From the NCBI RefSeq assembly GCF_042688525.2, contig NZ_JBHWAB010000001.1, positions 2,046,001-2,110,000 of the forward strand: a DNA stretch of 64,000 bases. Direction: 5' to 3'. Origin of the DNA: Haloimpatiens sp042688525. GTDB taxonomy: Bacteria > Bacillota > Clostridia > Clostridiales > Clostridiaceae. Shown here piece by piece: positions 26,349 through 36,825 of the stretch. A program made the translations under genes and the position numbers. The notes beneath the pieces are model-generated. The model saw only the letters and a list, made by a program, of their open reading frames with translations. It searched no databases and was not told where the DNA came from. Each line of letters opens with the position of its first letter. Within the stretch, counting starts at the first letter, position 1.

Positions 26349-26702
26349 ATGAGTTCAAGAACAATAGAAATCACAATACAAAATGATACTGGAAAAATTT
26401 TGTCTATGTCGTCTAAGAAATTACAACATGGAAAATGGCTTAAAGAACCTTCTAAAAATATAGGTGAAGGACAATCATGTATAATTAAAGCAGGAAATAG
26501 AGATGGAGCTCTTATAGGTACAACGGGAAATTTTAGTTATAGTAATGAAAATGGCAAATTTGAGCTTGATTTTGATAAGCCTTTTGGATCATCAAAAACA
26601 GTAGTAAATCATAATGCCAGTGGACCTTATGAGTCTAGATTAGAAAATGATAATTTGCAGCATCATCATTCAACATGTACTATTAATTTTTATAAGGTGT
26701 AG
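26349..26702 (+). CDS. Aegerolysin-like protein 2 (paralogue)
   Basis: Also 117 aa and collinear with its neighbour: RTIEITIQNDTGKILSMSSK, LQHGKWLKEP, RDGALIGTTGNFSY, FDKPFGSSKTVV and a terminal HHHSTCTINF. The two have diverged well beyond recent duplication while keeping length and HGKW, DGALIG and FDKP, so both are probably functional, perhaps as a hetero-pair. AAGGGGG lies before the ATG. The CRISPR leader of array A starts only 18 bp after the stop. Confidence 0.75.
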   Translation: MSSRTIEITIQNDTGKILSMSSKKLQHGKWLKEPSKNIGEGQSCIIKAGNRDGALIGTTGNFSYSNENGKFELDFDKPFGSSKTVVNHNASGPYESRLENDNLQHHHSTCTINFYKV

Positions 26703-26720
26703 ATTATAAACAATTCTAAT

Positions 26721-26862
26721 TTCGTCGACCCCCAATAGCGTAAAAAACCCCGGGGATCGACGAATCTGCTAACTCGCATGAATCCTAGATTTTTATATTT
26801 TGTTTACAATTTGTTAACAATTGAATGTTTTTGAAAAGTGTGCTATAATGCCCCTTGGACGG
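26721..26862 (+). promoter_or_regulatory. CRISPR leader A
   Basis: It starts with a hairpin (TTCGTCGACCCC ... GGGGATCGACGAA). The palindrome TTGTTAACAA comes next. The promoter is TTGAAT (26821-26826), 17 bp, TATAAT (26844-26849), about 13 bp before the first repeat. It is nearly identical to leaders B-E. Confidence 0.9.
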
Positions 26863-29100
26863 GTTTTTAGAATACCTATGAGGAATTGAAACTTTTTATC
26901 AACCAGATAATTTAAATTAATTCAAAGCTCGTTTTTAGAATACCTATGAGGAATTGAAACTTCAACTCATACCCCCCTCTATTTTTAAAAATTACGTTTT
27001 TAGAATACCTATGAGGAATTGAAACGTATCTTGGTCATAAATCTTTGCGTTTTCTAAATAAGTTTTTAGAATACCTATGAGGAATTGAAACTGATGTTAT
27101 CTTAGCACCCGAATTATTGTAACTCCCCGTTTTTAGAATACCTATGAGGAATTGAAACTTAATTACATAATAAATAAAAGGAAATTGTTTTTAAAAGTTT
27201 TTAGAATACCTATGAGGAATTGAAACCGAGGTCGTAATAATAACCATCCTCGTTCCCTTCTAAGTTTTTAGAATACCTATGAGGAATTGAAACATAAATA
27301 AATTCATTTTGATTTCCTTCTCTTTTAAGTTTTTAGAATACCTATGAGGAATTGAAACCTGTTATAATCTAATTTGTGTACTAATCCTTTTTTCCGTTTT
27401 TAGAATACCTATGAGGAATTGAAACTAGTTATAGTCATTATCTTCAAGATTTTTATTTTTTGTTTTTAGAATACCTATGAGGAATTGAAACTAAAATTTG
27501 CAGATTGTTTAAGAAAGCCAATAGTTTGTTTTTAGAATACCTATGAGGAATTGAAACTATATTCTTCTAATGTTTGGTTAAACATTTTTATACACCTGTT
27601 TTTAGAATACCTATGAGGAATTGAAACCCATCTATACCATTTGCCTTCTTTAATTCCTTGTAAGTTTTTAGAATACCTATGAGGAATTGAAACGTTATTA
27701 ATTCTCTATTTTTTGGTGTATCCAGTAAAACGTTTTTAGAATACCTATGAGGAATTGAAACCAATTTGACTATATATGATTTTATCTTTTTTATTAGTTT
27801 TTAGAATACCTATGAGGAATTGAAACCAAGATTTATTATTTGTTTGTTAGTTTTACCATGTTTATGTTTTTAGAATACCTATGAGGAATTGAAACCCACT
27901 TAGAATTATTTTTCCATTTTCCTTGACTTCTAGTTTTTAGAATACCTATGAGGAATTGAAACTTTTTTTATCTATTCTTATTCAGATATAAGCGTTTCAA
28001 CGTTTTTAGAATACCTATGAGGAATTGAAACATTTAAAACGCTTACAAGCTAAATAATGAAATTATAGTTTTTAGAATACCTATGAGGAATTGAAACTTG
28101 TATATGCAGATAACTTCAAACTCCTTAATGCTCTCGTTTTTAGAATACCTATGAGGAATTGAAACTAACTACACTATTGCTAATGAACCATTAATATTTA
28201 TGTTTTTAGAATACCTATGAGGAATTGAAACATAGAATCACAGAAGTAAATAATAATATAGATAAAATTGTTTTTAGAATACCTATGAGGAATTGAAACA
28301 CCCATTTTTCATTTTGCTAAAATTGTTTCTAATACCTGTTTTTAGAATACCTATGAGGAATTGAAACTAGTAACTCATGTTGTAATTCCTCCTTTATCTA
28401 GTTGACAGTTTTTAGAATACCTATGAGGAATTGAAACTTTTTAAGCAGTAAGCTACTAACGAACCACAAGCAGGTTTTTAGAATACCTATGAGGAATTGA
28501 AACATAGTGAATAGTAACCCCTTTCTCTTGAGTTACAGGTTTTTAGAATACCTATGAGGAATTGAAACCTACTATGTTATAATTTATTTAAAAATATAAT
28601 TAATGGTTTTTAGAATACCTATGAGGAATTGAAACTCTACATAATTGTAAATTATTCCTGCAAAATATAAATTGTTTTTAGAATACCTATGAGGAATTGA
28701 AACGATGTAACTTTTAATTCTAGATTTTTCATTGTAATGTTTTTAGAATACCTATGAGGAATTGAAACTTTGTTCTTGTTCTGAACTTGTAACTCAGATT
28801 ATTAGTTTTTAGAATACCTATGAGGAATTGAAACTATAGTTTTGCCCTCAGCTCTTTCAGTGTCTTGAATGTTTTTAGAATACCTATGAGGAATTGAAAC
28901 TTTCATTTCTATGAATTCTTATATATTGATGCAATGTTTTTAGAATACCTATGAGGAATTGAAACTGGGTATGCCAAGAAAAGTTTATATTGCTAGAGTG
29001 GGGTTTTTAGAATACCTATGAGGAATTGAAACTCGTCAAATACTTGTGAAGCTTTGACAGTCAAGACTCTGTTTTTAGAATACCTATGAGGAATTGAAAC
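26863..29100 (+). CRISPR. CRISPR array A, 34 repeats / 33 spacers
   Basis: The 30-bp repeat starts GTTTTTAGAATACCTATGAG and ends GAATTGAAAC, with a period of about 67 bp (spacers about 35-40 bp). The last eight repeat bases ATTGAAAC are the standard 5' handle of type I-B crRNA, so the plus strand is the crRNA strand, in agreement with the leader on the left. The final repeat (29071-29100) is still canonical and is followed directly by a trailer shared with arrays C and E. Repeat count was made by reading the sequence. Confidence 0.97.
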
Positions 29101-29402
29101 CTATCTTCTAAACTTTTAGTTTTACAAATCTTAAAAAAATCTCCTAATTGATGACTATATTGACTATAACCAAGTAGGAAACGTTAACTGTATCTATTGA
29201 TAGGTTCATATAAGAAAAAAATATTTTTATATTGTATCAAAGATAAAATATTAAGCCCTAAAAAATTCAACAACTATAATAGGGCTTAATTTTTATGAGT
29301 AATTTTATAAAATATAGTTGTCTTAAAATAAATAATATTAAAAAATATGATTAAAAATAATTGGATTTTAGGATATAATATAAGTAAGAAGGGGTGAGTT
29401 AT
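29101..29402 (+). repeat. Array A trailer block with terminator
   Basis: This 302-bp segment starts CTATCTTCTAAACTTTTAGT and recurs almost unchanged after array C (45626) and, more diverged, after array E (63277). It holds a terminator (TAAGCCCTA at 29252-29260 with TAGGGCTTA at 29280-29288, then T-rich) and the promoter/ribosome-site region of the rpn gene. Confidence 0.85.
29251..29295 (+). terminator. Terminator of array A
   Basis: TAAGCCCTA pairs with TAGGGCTTA around a 19-base loop, followed by ATTTTTAT. The same hairpin follows arrays C and E. Confidence 0.75.
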
Positions 29403-30345
29403 ATGCAAAGATTAAAACCTTTAAATGATTATATATTCAAAAAAATTTTTGGTGAAAATGAAGTAAAAGATAATTTAATTGCATTTCTAAATGCAGTTTT
29501 AGATAGAAAAGATAGAGATAGATTAGTTACATTAGAAATAGTAGACAATAAAGAATTAACAAGAGAATTTATAGGCGATAAAACCGCAATATTAGATGTA
29601 AGAGCAAAAATAGAAGATGGAACACAAATTGATATAGAAGTACAGCTTACAAATCAACACAATATGGATAAAAGAACATTATTTTATTGGGGAAAGTTAT
29701 TTAATGAAAATATATCTAAAGGTGAAGATTATAGAAATCTTAAGAAAGTAATTACTATTAACATATTAGATTTTGATTATATAAATTTAGATAAGTTTCA
29801 TACTAAATTTCATTTATGGGAAGATGAAGCAAAAGATTATATGCTTACAGATTTGGTAGAGATTCACTTTATAGAAGTTCCTAAATTTAATGAATTAGAA
29901 GAGAAGAATTTAAAAGAAGATAGACTTCAAAGATGGTTGACTTTCTTAAGCAGAGAACCCAAATTTTTAATTTGGTGTGAATCGCTTACTCAGATGAAGA
30001 ATGAATCTGAGTTTCCTTTAATATAAAGAAGAAAGATTAAAGGAGTTGATGGAGATGGATAAGGATATAAAAAGGGCAGAAGAGAGACTTGAATATCTAA
30101 GCAGCGATAAAGAAACAATAGAAATTTATAAAGCTAGAGAAAAATCACTTCATGAGAGAGCTAATATGATAAATGGAGCTAAAGAAGAAGGGATTAAAGA
30201 GGGAATTAAAGAGGGAATTAAAGCGGGAATTAAAGAGGGAATAATTAAAACTGCAAAAAATTTATTAGTTATGGGCATGGATGCAGATACAATATCAAAA
30301 GCTACAGGATTAAGTATAGAAGAAATTAAAAGTTTAAATCAATAA
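29403..30345 (+). pseudogene. Rpn/PD-(D/E)XK nuclease family transposase, copy 1, interrupted
   Basis: The N-terminal part (29403-30026) has the nuclease core AILDVRAKIEDG and QIDIEVQLTNQHNMDKRTLF seen in the Rpn/YhgA-like family (recombination-promoting nuclease; RecA-independent recombination is the known activity). After LQRWLTFL the frame diverges into REPKFLIWCESLTQ and stops. Comparison with the intact copy at 45928 shows about 85 bp replacing a short native segment near 29952-30030. The C-terminal part continues in another frame at 30046-30345 (KDIKRAEERLEYLSSDKE, then EGIKEG repeats). The EGIKEG tandem repeat differs in number among copies. Confidence 0.88.
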
Positions 30346-30620
30346 GGTTTATGGTTAATTTTTAGTAAGCTACAATTACTGTATCATTTTGATCTTACCG
30401 ACTGATTCTGATTTTAAAACTTACCTAATCATTGATTTATAATGGTTAAGCAGATTTTTTAGTAAAAGTAAAAATCTACTGTATATAATTTAGTAATTGT
30501 ATAAGTAAAAAATGCTTAAAGCAGCGAGAAAACTGCTATGTAAAGTGAAAACAAATATTTTGACTGAAAATTTAATATCATAACTAATAATTAAAACTAT
30601 TTATAATATAAATCTAATAA
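30346..30620 (+). repeat. Linker between rpn copy 1 and leader B
   Basis: About 275 bp without a gene, nearly identical to 46783-47069. The last part (AACTAATAATTAAAACTATT, TATAATATAAATCTAAT) also precedes leader E, showing that the duplicated unit extends upstream of the leader. Confidence 0.8.
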
Positions 30621-30761
30621 TCGTCGACCCCCAATAGCGTAAAAACCCCCGGGGATCGACGAATCTGTTAACCCGCATGAATCCTACATTTCTATATTTT
30701 GTTTACAATTTGTTAACAATTGAACATTTTTAGAAAGTGTGATATAATGCCCCTTGGACGG
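30621..30761 (+). promoter_or_regulatory. CRISPR leader B
   Basis: Same layout as leader A: hairpin, TTGTTAACAA, then TTGAAC (30720-30725), 17 bp, TATAAT (30743-30748). Array B starts 13 bp later. Confidence 0.9.
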
Positions 30762-33668
30762 GTTTTTAGAATACCTATGAGGAATTGAAACTCAGTAACG
30801 ACATTTTCCCTTTCTTCTTTTGTATGCCTTGTTTTTAGAATACCTATGAGGAATTGAAACATATAATTTTTGTTTGTTTCTGACCATTTTTCTGCGTTTT
30901 TAGAATACCTATGAGGAATTGAAACCATTCAAATCCATGAGCTTCCATTTCTTTAACCCAATAGGTTTTTAGAATACCTATGAGGAATTGAAACCCATTA
31001 TATACTTCCCGAGTACGCATTATTATATAGTTTTTAGAATACCTATGAGGAATTGAAACTTCTTTAGGGTAGAGAATGTGTCCGTTTGAAGAAGCGTTTT
31101 TAGAATACCTATGAGGAATTGAAACAATGCTATTCTTTTTTTATTTTGATTACAATATTTATGTTTTTAGAATACCTATGAGGAATTGAAACAAAATTAT
31201 GGTATAAGAGTTTATAAAACGGGATATGTTTTTAGAATACCTATGAGGAATTGAAACTGCTTCTCCGTCCTGCTCTGCAAGACTTGAGTGTTTTTAGGTT
31301 TTTAGAATACCTATGAGGAATTGAAACCACAAACGGTATTTTCCATTTGCCGTTTGTGTAACACAAGTTTTTAGAATACCTATGAGGAATTGAAACCTAC
31401 GTTTAGAATATTTTAAGCATTAATAATCTATGTTTTTAGAATACCTATGAGGAATTGAAACGGTTAATAATGTCAAGAAGTTTTGAAATATTTTATGTTT
31501 TTAGAATACCTATGAGGAATTGAAACTTTTCTAAATCAGTTGATGTTACAACACCATTATCATGTTTTTAGAATACCTATGAGGAATTGAAACTTGTTAT
31601 CTTTAGTAGATTTATGTATTATGTAATAATAAGTTTTTAGAATACCTATGAGGAATTGAAACTGGTTTTGTGTCCATGTATAATCGTCCGACCATTCGTT
31701 TTTAGAATACCTATGAGGAATTGAAACACCAGTTTTTCTGGTATGTTACATATACGATCAGAAAAGTTTTTAGAATACCTATGAGGAATTGAAACACAAC
31801 ATTCGTGAACTCTTCTTCTTTATATTGGTTCGTTTTTAGAATACCTATGAGGAATTGAAACTATAATCATCTTCGCTATCACAATTATACTCAACCGTTT
31901 TTAGAATACCTATGAGGAATTGAAACAAGTTTTTTATAAAAAAGTGTTGACAGTTAGATTGAAGTTTTTAGAATACCTATGAGGAATTGAAACCTATTCC
32001 TTGAAAACTTATTATTAATACATCTTTCATTGTTTTTAGAATACCTATGAGGAATTGAAACCTCATTTGCATTGCCAGTGGTTCAATTTCAGATTCATAA
32101 GTTTTTAGAATACCTATGAGGAATTGAAACAACTAATGGTAAGAGCTTCACCTGCAGTAGATACTTTAGTTTTTAGAATACCTATGAGGAATTGAAACTT
32201 CAATACATCTACATATTCTCCCATTAGTTCATCGTTTTTAGAATACCTATGAGGAATTGAAACAGTTCTTCTATTCCTGTAATTTCTAATTGCTCTTTTG
32301 TTTTTAGAATACCTATGAGGAATTGAAACCATGATACACTAGATTTTCTTTGTCTAAAATATCGACGTTTTTAGAATACCTATGAGGAATTGAAACAAGC
32401 AATGGCTATTCTTAAAGCAAAATCAACTCCAGGTTTTTAGAATACCTATGAGGAATTGAAACTTAGCTTTTAAGACTTTTCCCCACGTTCCACGTATTTT
32501 GTTTTTAGAATACCTATGAGGAATTGAAACTCTAATTTATAAGAATTCTTTGAAGGTAAATATATAGTTTTTAGAATACCTATGAGGAATTGAAACACGC
32601 CTCTTTTATAATTATTTTGTTCAATTAAAAAGCCGTTTTTAGAATACCTATGAGGAATTGAAACCCGAAAAATCTATATGTTTCATTTGCCTTAACATCG
32701 TTTTTAGAATACCTATGAGGAATTGAAACCTATTTGTGAAATTTGTAAAACCCCAAATAATGTGATGTTTTTAGAATACCTATGAGGAATTGAAACTTTG
32801 GTTGGAGCGAAATAGAAAATGGAACAGTAGTTTGTTTTTAGAATACCTATGAGGAATTGAAACTCACTCCACCTTCTTCTAGAAGGTTAACTTGTATCTC
32901 GTTTTTAGAATACCTATGAGGAATTGAAACTCTATACCCCCTTATAAACTTATATTCAATAAAAAAAGTTTTTAGAATACCTATGAGGAATTGAAACACT
33001 TTAATCCAGTTTCCACTAAAATAGCATTCCACCAGTTTTTAGAATACCTATGAGGAATTGAAACACATTTTTATCACCTCATGTATAATATAACATTTTG
33101 TGTTTTTAGAATACCTATGAGGAATTGAAACTAGGTCATAAATTTGAAATCAAATCAGATAAAACTAAAGTTTTTAGAATACCTATGAGGAATTGAAACA
33201 TTTTTGGAGGGGATAGGTATGAATTATAGAGGATTTGGTTTTTAGAATACCTATGAGGAATTGAAACTCTTTTGAGCATAACATTATTTCAGTACCTACG
33301 GGGTTTTTAGAATACCTATGAGGAATTGAAACTTAAAATCTTTATAAATATTTTTACCTATGCAATTTTGGCTTTTAGAATACCTATGAGGAATTGAAAC
33401 TAGATCTAATAGCTTCTAAAACTTCTTGTAAGCTATATTGTTTTTAGAATACCTATGAGGAATTGAAACTTGTATTTTTAGTAATGATTGAACAACTCTT
33501 TTCATGTTTTTAGAATACCTATGAGGAATTGAAACAATGTTAGGGTTGGTAACGGAATAGGCTATACTAAACGTTTTTAGAATACCTATGAGGAATTGAA
33601 ACGTTGATTACACTTTTTAATATAATCTTTTAATACTTTGTTTTTTAGAATACCCATAAGAAATAAAC
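30762..33668 (+). CRISPR. CRISPR array B, 44 repeats / 43 spacers
   Basis: Same 30-bp repeat as array A. The repeat at 33371 has a T-to-C change at position 2, and the last one (33640-33668) is degenerate (TTTTTTAGAATACCCATAAG), as expected for the oldest, leader-distal end. The spacer ending at 31297 carries an extra copy of the first eight repeat bases. The cas operon follows. Confidence 0.97.
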
Positions 33669-33716
33669 ATCATTTAACAAACGTATATTTATAAAAATAA
33701 ATAAATCTGTAAAAGT

Positions 33717-33743
33717 AGAAGTCTAAAATGGACTTCTTTTTTT
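33717..33743 (+). terminator. Terminator after array B
   Basis: AGAAGTC (33717-33723) and GACTTCT (33731-33737) with loop TAAAATG, followed by TTTTTT. It separates the array from the type I-B operon; the operon promoter must lie in 33744-33890. Confidence 0.8.
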
Positions 33744-33905
33744 ATGAAAAAAATATTTAAAAAATGAAGGAATTTACAGAATAATATAGAAATATATAAT
33801 GAAAATTAGTAAAATTTATAAAAAATACATTTTTATAAATAAAACGATAAACTAAAGTAGAGCTTAAAATTAAATTGTAGAAATTTACAGAAAGGCGGTG
33901 AGAAC

Positions 33906-35864
33906 TTGCAAGAAGGTATAATGCAGATTGGAAATGCTGTTTACTCAGAGGATAGTGCTGTTGAGAATATTCTTATGAAGCTTCAAAGTGAGAGAAAAAA
34001 TAAACAACAGCATGTTTTGAAATTCAATTTTAAAACAGAAGAAGATATTTTAGATATAGATGTAAAAGAAGAAGTAAGTCAAAATACTGCAAAGAAGTAT
34101 CTTGTAGTTGACAAAATAGGAGGTCCCAATTCACCACAGTGGTTAGTAAGTAAAAATACGTGTCAGTATCATTTGACAGAAACGATACCAAGTCTTAGTA
34201 AAATTTCTTTTAGTGATGAATTAGATTGTAAAATCAAAAAAGTTTTTGAAAAATTTTATGTAGATTTAGGTGAAGATGTAGATAACAAATATAGATATGT
34301 ATTAAATCTAAAAAAATATGGAATAGGTGATGAAGAGCCTGAAAAGATTTTAGAAGAGCTGTTAAAGAAAGAAAACACTAAAAAAGCTGCGTATAAAAAA
34401 ATAGGTAGTGAATATAAAAAAATTCTTCAAAACTATGTAAAAGATGAGAAAGGTATAAATTCAAATCAAGAAGTGGGACTTTACACAATTTTAATTGATG
34501 ATATTCCAATTGCAGAATATGAGGAATATAGAAACGAAGTTATAAAACAAAAACTAGGAACAAAAACAAAACAAAAATCTAATTCTAAAAATAAAAAAGT
34601 AAAACAAAATTCTTTGTGCAGCATGTGTGGTAAATGTGAAAATGAGAAAGGTGATTTAAAGAAAATCTCCATAAAATTTTTTACAACAAACCAGATTATT
34701 TTTGCTAGTGAATTAAATAAAAAGAATTATGATAAAAATATGATAATATGTCAAGAATGTATGAATAAATTAATTTCAGCAGAAAGATATATAATGAATA
34801 ATCTAAGAAGTAAACTTGCTGGATTTGATGTGTTTTTAATTCCTCATTTTATAATAGGAGAACCTTTGTGTAGAGAGGATTTAGATGCTTCAGCAGAAAA
34901 AATTAGAAATAGCTTTAATAGCGCTAAAAGCCATAGGAGTATAGTGGATTTTAAAGTTGAGGTAAATGAATCAAAGGATATTGATGATGAGAACTTTTAT
35001 TATTTGATGAATATAGTTTTTTATAAAAAAGTAAATCAAGGTACTAAAATAAGAAGATTAATCAAAGATGTAAATCCATCAGTTTTTGAAGATATAGAAA
35101 TAAACTCCAATAAGGCTAATAAACTTTTTAAAAAAGTTATTGGTGAAAAGTTTAATTCTCAAATAAAGTTAGAATCAATATATTACTTAACTCCTATAAG
35201 GTTAAAACAAGGTGAGGCACAACATTTTAATAGATTACTTTCAATATATGATGCTTTATTTACAAGAAGAAAAATGGATAAAAAAGTTATTATAAAAAAT
35301 ATTCTTGACGTTATAGATATACAGTATTTTGATAAGAAAGGCTATAATGTTAAAAAAGATGAAAAGAATGGAATTAATTTTACTATTATTAAAGGAAATA
35401 TGCTTTTAAAGTTTCTTGAATATATGGGATGTTTAAAGGAGGTAAAAAGTTTGGAGAAGTTTGATTTGTATGTAAGTGATGATATAAAGAATTATATACA
35501 AAAGATGGGATACAATATGCAGCAAACAGGAATGTTCCTTTTAGGATATTTAATGGGACAAGTAGGTAATTCACAGTATAAAAGATCTTCTGAGGGTAAA
35601 AAGCCAGTTTTGAATAAGCTCAATTTTGGAGGTATTGACAAGAGAAAAATACTTAGACTTTGTAATGATGTTTTTAATAAGATGAATCAAGAAAAGATTT
35701 TAAAATACAATGAGAAAACCTTTTCAGAATGTAAAAGATTAATTGATATGAATTTAAACTCATGGAAGCTTAATAAAGATGAAAACTTATTTTACATATT
35801 ATCAGGATATGGTTATTCTACCACAAAACCAATGTTAAGTAGTAGGCAAGATAGTGTAAAGTAA
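33906..35864 (+). CDS. cas8b: Type I-B Cascade large subunit Cas8b (Csh1-like)
   Basis: The 652-aa first gene of the operon. The start MQEGIMQIGNAVYS resembles the usual Csh1/Cas8b N-terminus, which supports the TTG at 33906 (AGGCGGTGAG upstream) over the ATG at 33921. A zinc-finger-like pair, CSMCGKC near 238 and CQEC near 282, is typical of Cas8b. In Cascade this subunit recognises the PAM and recruits Cas3. Position ahead of cas7-cas5-cas3 supports the call. Cas8 proteins diverge fast, so the identity leans on position, length and these motifs. No cas6 precedes it, unlike most I-B operons. Confidence 0.85.
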   Translation: MQEGIMQIGNAVYSEDSAVENILMKLQSERKNKQQHVLKFNFKTEEDILDIDVKEEVSQNTAKKYLVVDKIGGPNSPQWLVSKNTCQYHLTETIPSLSKISFSDELDCKIKKVFEKFYVDLGEDVDNKYRYVLNLKKYGIGDEEPEKILEELLKKENTKKAAYKKIGSEYKKILQNYVKDEKGINSNQEVGLYTILIDDIPIAEYEEYRNEVIKQKLGTKTKQKSNSKNKKVKQNSLCSMCGKCENEKGDLKKISIKFFTTNQIIFASELNKKNYDKNMIICQECMNKLISAERYIMNNLRSKLAGFDVFLIPHFIIGEPLCREDLDASAEKIRNSFNSAKSHRSIVDFKVEVNESKDIDDENFYYLMNIVFYKKVNQGTKIRRLIKDVNPSVFEDIEINSNKANKLFKKVIGEKFNSQIKLESIYYLTPIRLKQGEAQHFNRLLSIYDALFTRRKMDKKVIIKNILDVIDIQYFDKKGYNVKKDEKNGINFTIIKGNMLLKFLEYMGCLKEVKSLEKFDLYVSDDIKNYIQKMGYNMQQTGMFLLGYLMGQVGNSQYKRSSEGKKPVLNKLNFGGIDKRKILRLCNDVFNKMNQEKILKYNEKTFSECKRLIDMNLNSWKLNKDENLFYILSGYGYSTTKPMLSSRQDSVK

Positions 35865-35900
35865 TTTATGAAAATGCAGCTAAAAAAGGAGGAAATGATA

Positions 35901-36773
35901 ATGAATAATAGTGAAATTTTATATCTTTATGATGCAAAATTAACAAACCCTAATGGAGATCCAGATGAGGAAAATAGACCACGTATGGATTATGAAAGAG
36001 ACATAAATCTTGTTTTAGATTTGAGAATTAAAAGATATATAAGAGATTATCTTTTAAGTAAAGGATATAAATTATTTGTAAGTAAGATAGATGATAAATC
36101 TGTTACTGCTAAAGAAAGAGTAGAAAAATTAGAAAAATATGATGAAGATACTATCTTAAAAGAACTTATTGATGTAAGAATGTTTGGTGCTACTATGCCT
36201 GTTAAAAATGATAATAAAACATTTATAGGACCTATTCAATTCAATTGGGGATACTCCTTAAATAAAGTTGAACTTTTAGAATCTAGCATAACTTCTCATT
36301 TTGCCTCTGAATCAGGAAATAAACAAGGTGCTATAGGTAAAGATTATAGGGTTAAATACTCATTAATTGCTTTTGCAGGTGTTGTAAGTGGTAAGAGAGC
36401 AGAAAAAACAAAGTTAACTGAAGAAGATGTTAAACTTTTAGATGAATCAATGAAAAAAGCAATACCAGAGTTAGTAACTAGAAGTAAAATAGGACAATAT
36501 CCAAGACTTTATATGAGGATAGAATATAAGGATAATGAAACAATCTTAGGAGATATGAGGGATTATATAAAATTAGTTGAGGAAAATGAAAGCATAAGAG
36601 ATATAAAGGAATATTCATTGGAAATAAATGAATTGGTAGAGTTTATTAATAAAAATAAAGAATTAATTAAATGTATTCATTATTTTGTTGATGATAAACT
36701 AAAATTAATAAATCAAGGAAATTCATGTAAATTAGAAGATGCATTTAAAAATATTAAATTAAGTTGTATATAA
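35901..36773 (+). CDS. cas7: Cas7 (Csh2-like), Cascade backbone
   Basis: The 290-aa protein begins NSEILYLYDAKLTNPNGDPD, the hallmark opening of Csh2/Cas7 of type I-B, followed by MFGATMP and SKIGQYPRLYMRIEY. Several copies coat the crRNA spacer. The ATG at 35901 has AAGGAGG eight bases upstream; in-frame codons from 35868 lack a ribosome site. Confidence 0.93.
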   Translation: MNNSEILYLYDAKLTNPNGDPDEENRPRMDYERDINLVLDLRIKRYIRDYLLSKGYKLFVSKIDDKSVTAKERVEKLEKYDEDTILKELIDVRMFGATMPVKNDNKTFIGPIQFNWGYSLNKVELLESSITSHFASESGNKQGAIGKDYRVKYSLIAFAGVVSGKRAEKTKLTEEDVKLLDESMKKAIPELVTRSKIGQYPRLYMRIEYKDNETILGDMRDYIKLVEENESIRDIKEYSLEINELVEFINKNKELIKCIHYFVDDKLKLINQGNSCKLEDAFKNIKLSCI

Positions 36774-36825
36774 GATTTATTTAATTCAGTAGTTATATTC
36801 ATTTTGAAAGAAGGTGAAAACCTAA

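Noticed and set aside
26721..26764. Leader hairpin as terminator of the aegerolysin-like genes
   Set aside because: It is not followed by a T run, and the same element precedes every array regardless of the upstream gene, so it belongs to the leader.
29403..30345. rpn genes as CRISPR-associated nucleases
   Set aside because: They match the Rpn/PD-(D/E)XK transposase-like family, two of three copies are dead, and the C-terminal EGIKEG repeat is typical of that family; linkage is better explained by duplication.
30713..30928. Minus-strand open frames over the arrays (also 32114-32332, 32847-33032, 43203-43385, 47247-47462, 60987-61226, 61771-62082) encoding repeated FQFLIGILKT or VSIPHRYSKN
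   Set aside because: They are translations of the CRISPR repeat itself in two frames; no ribosome sites, and the peptide repeats with the 67-bp array period.
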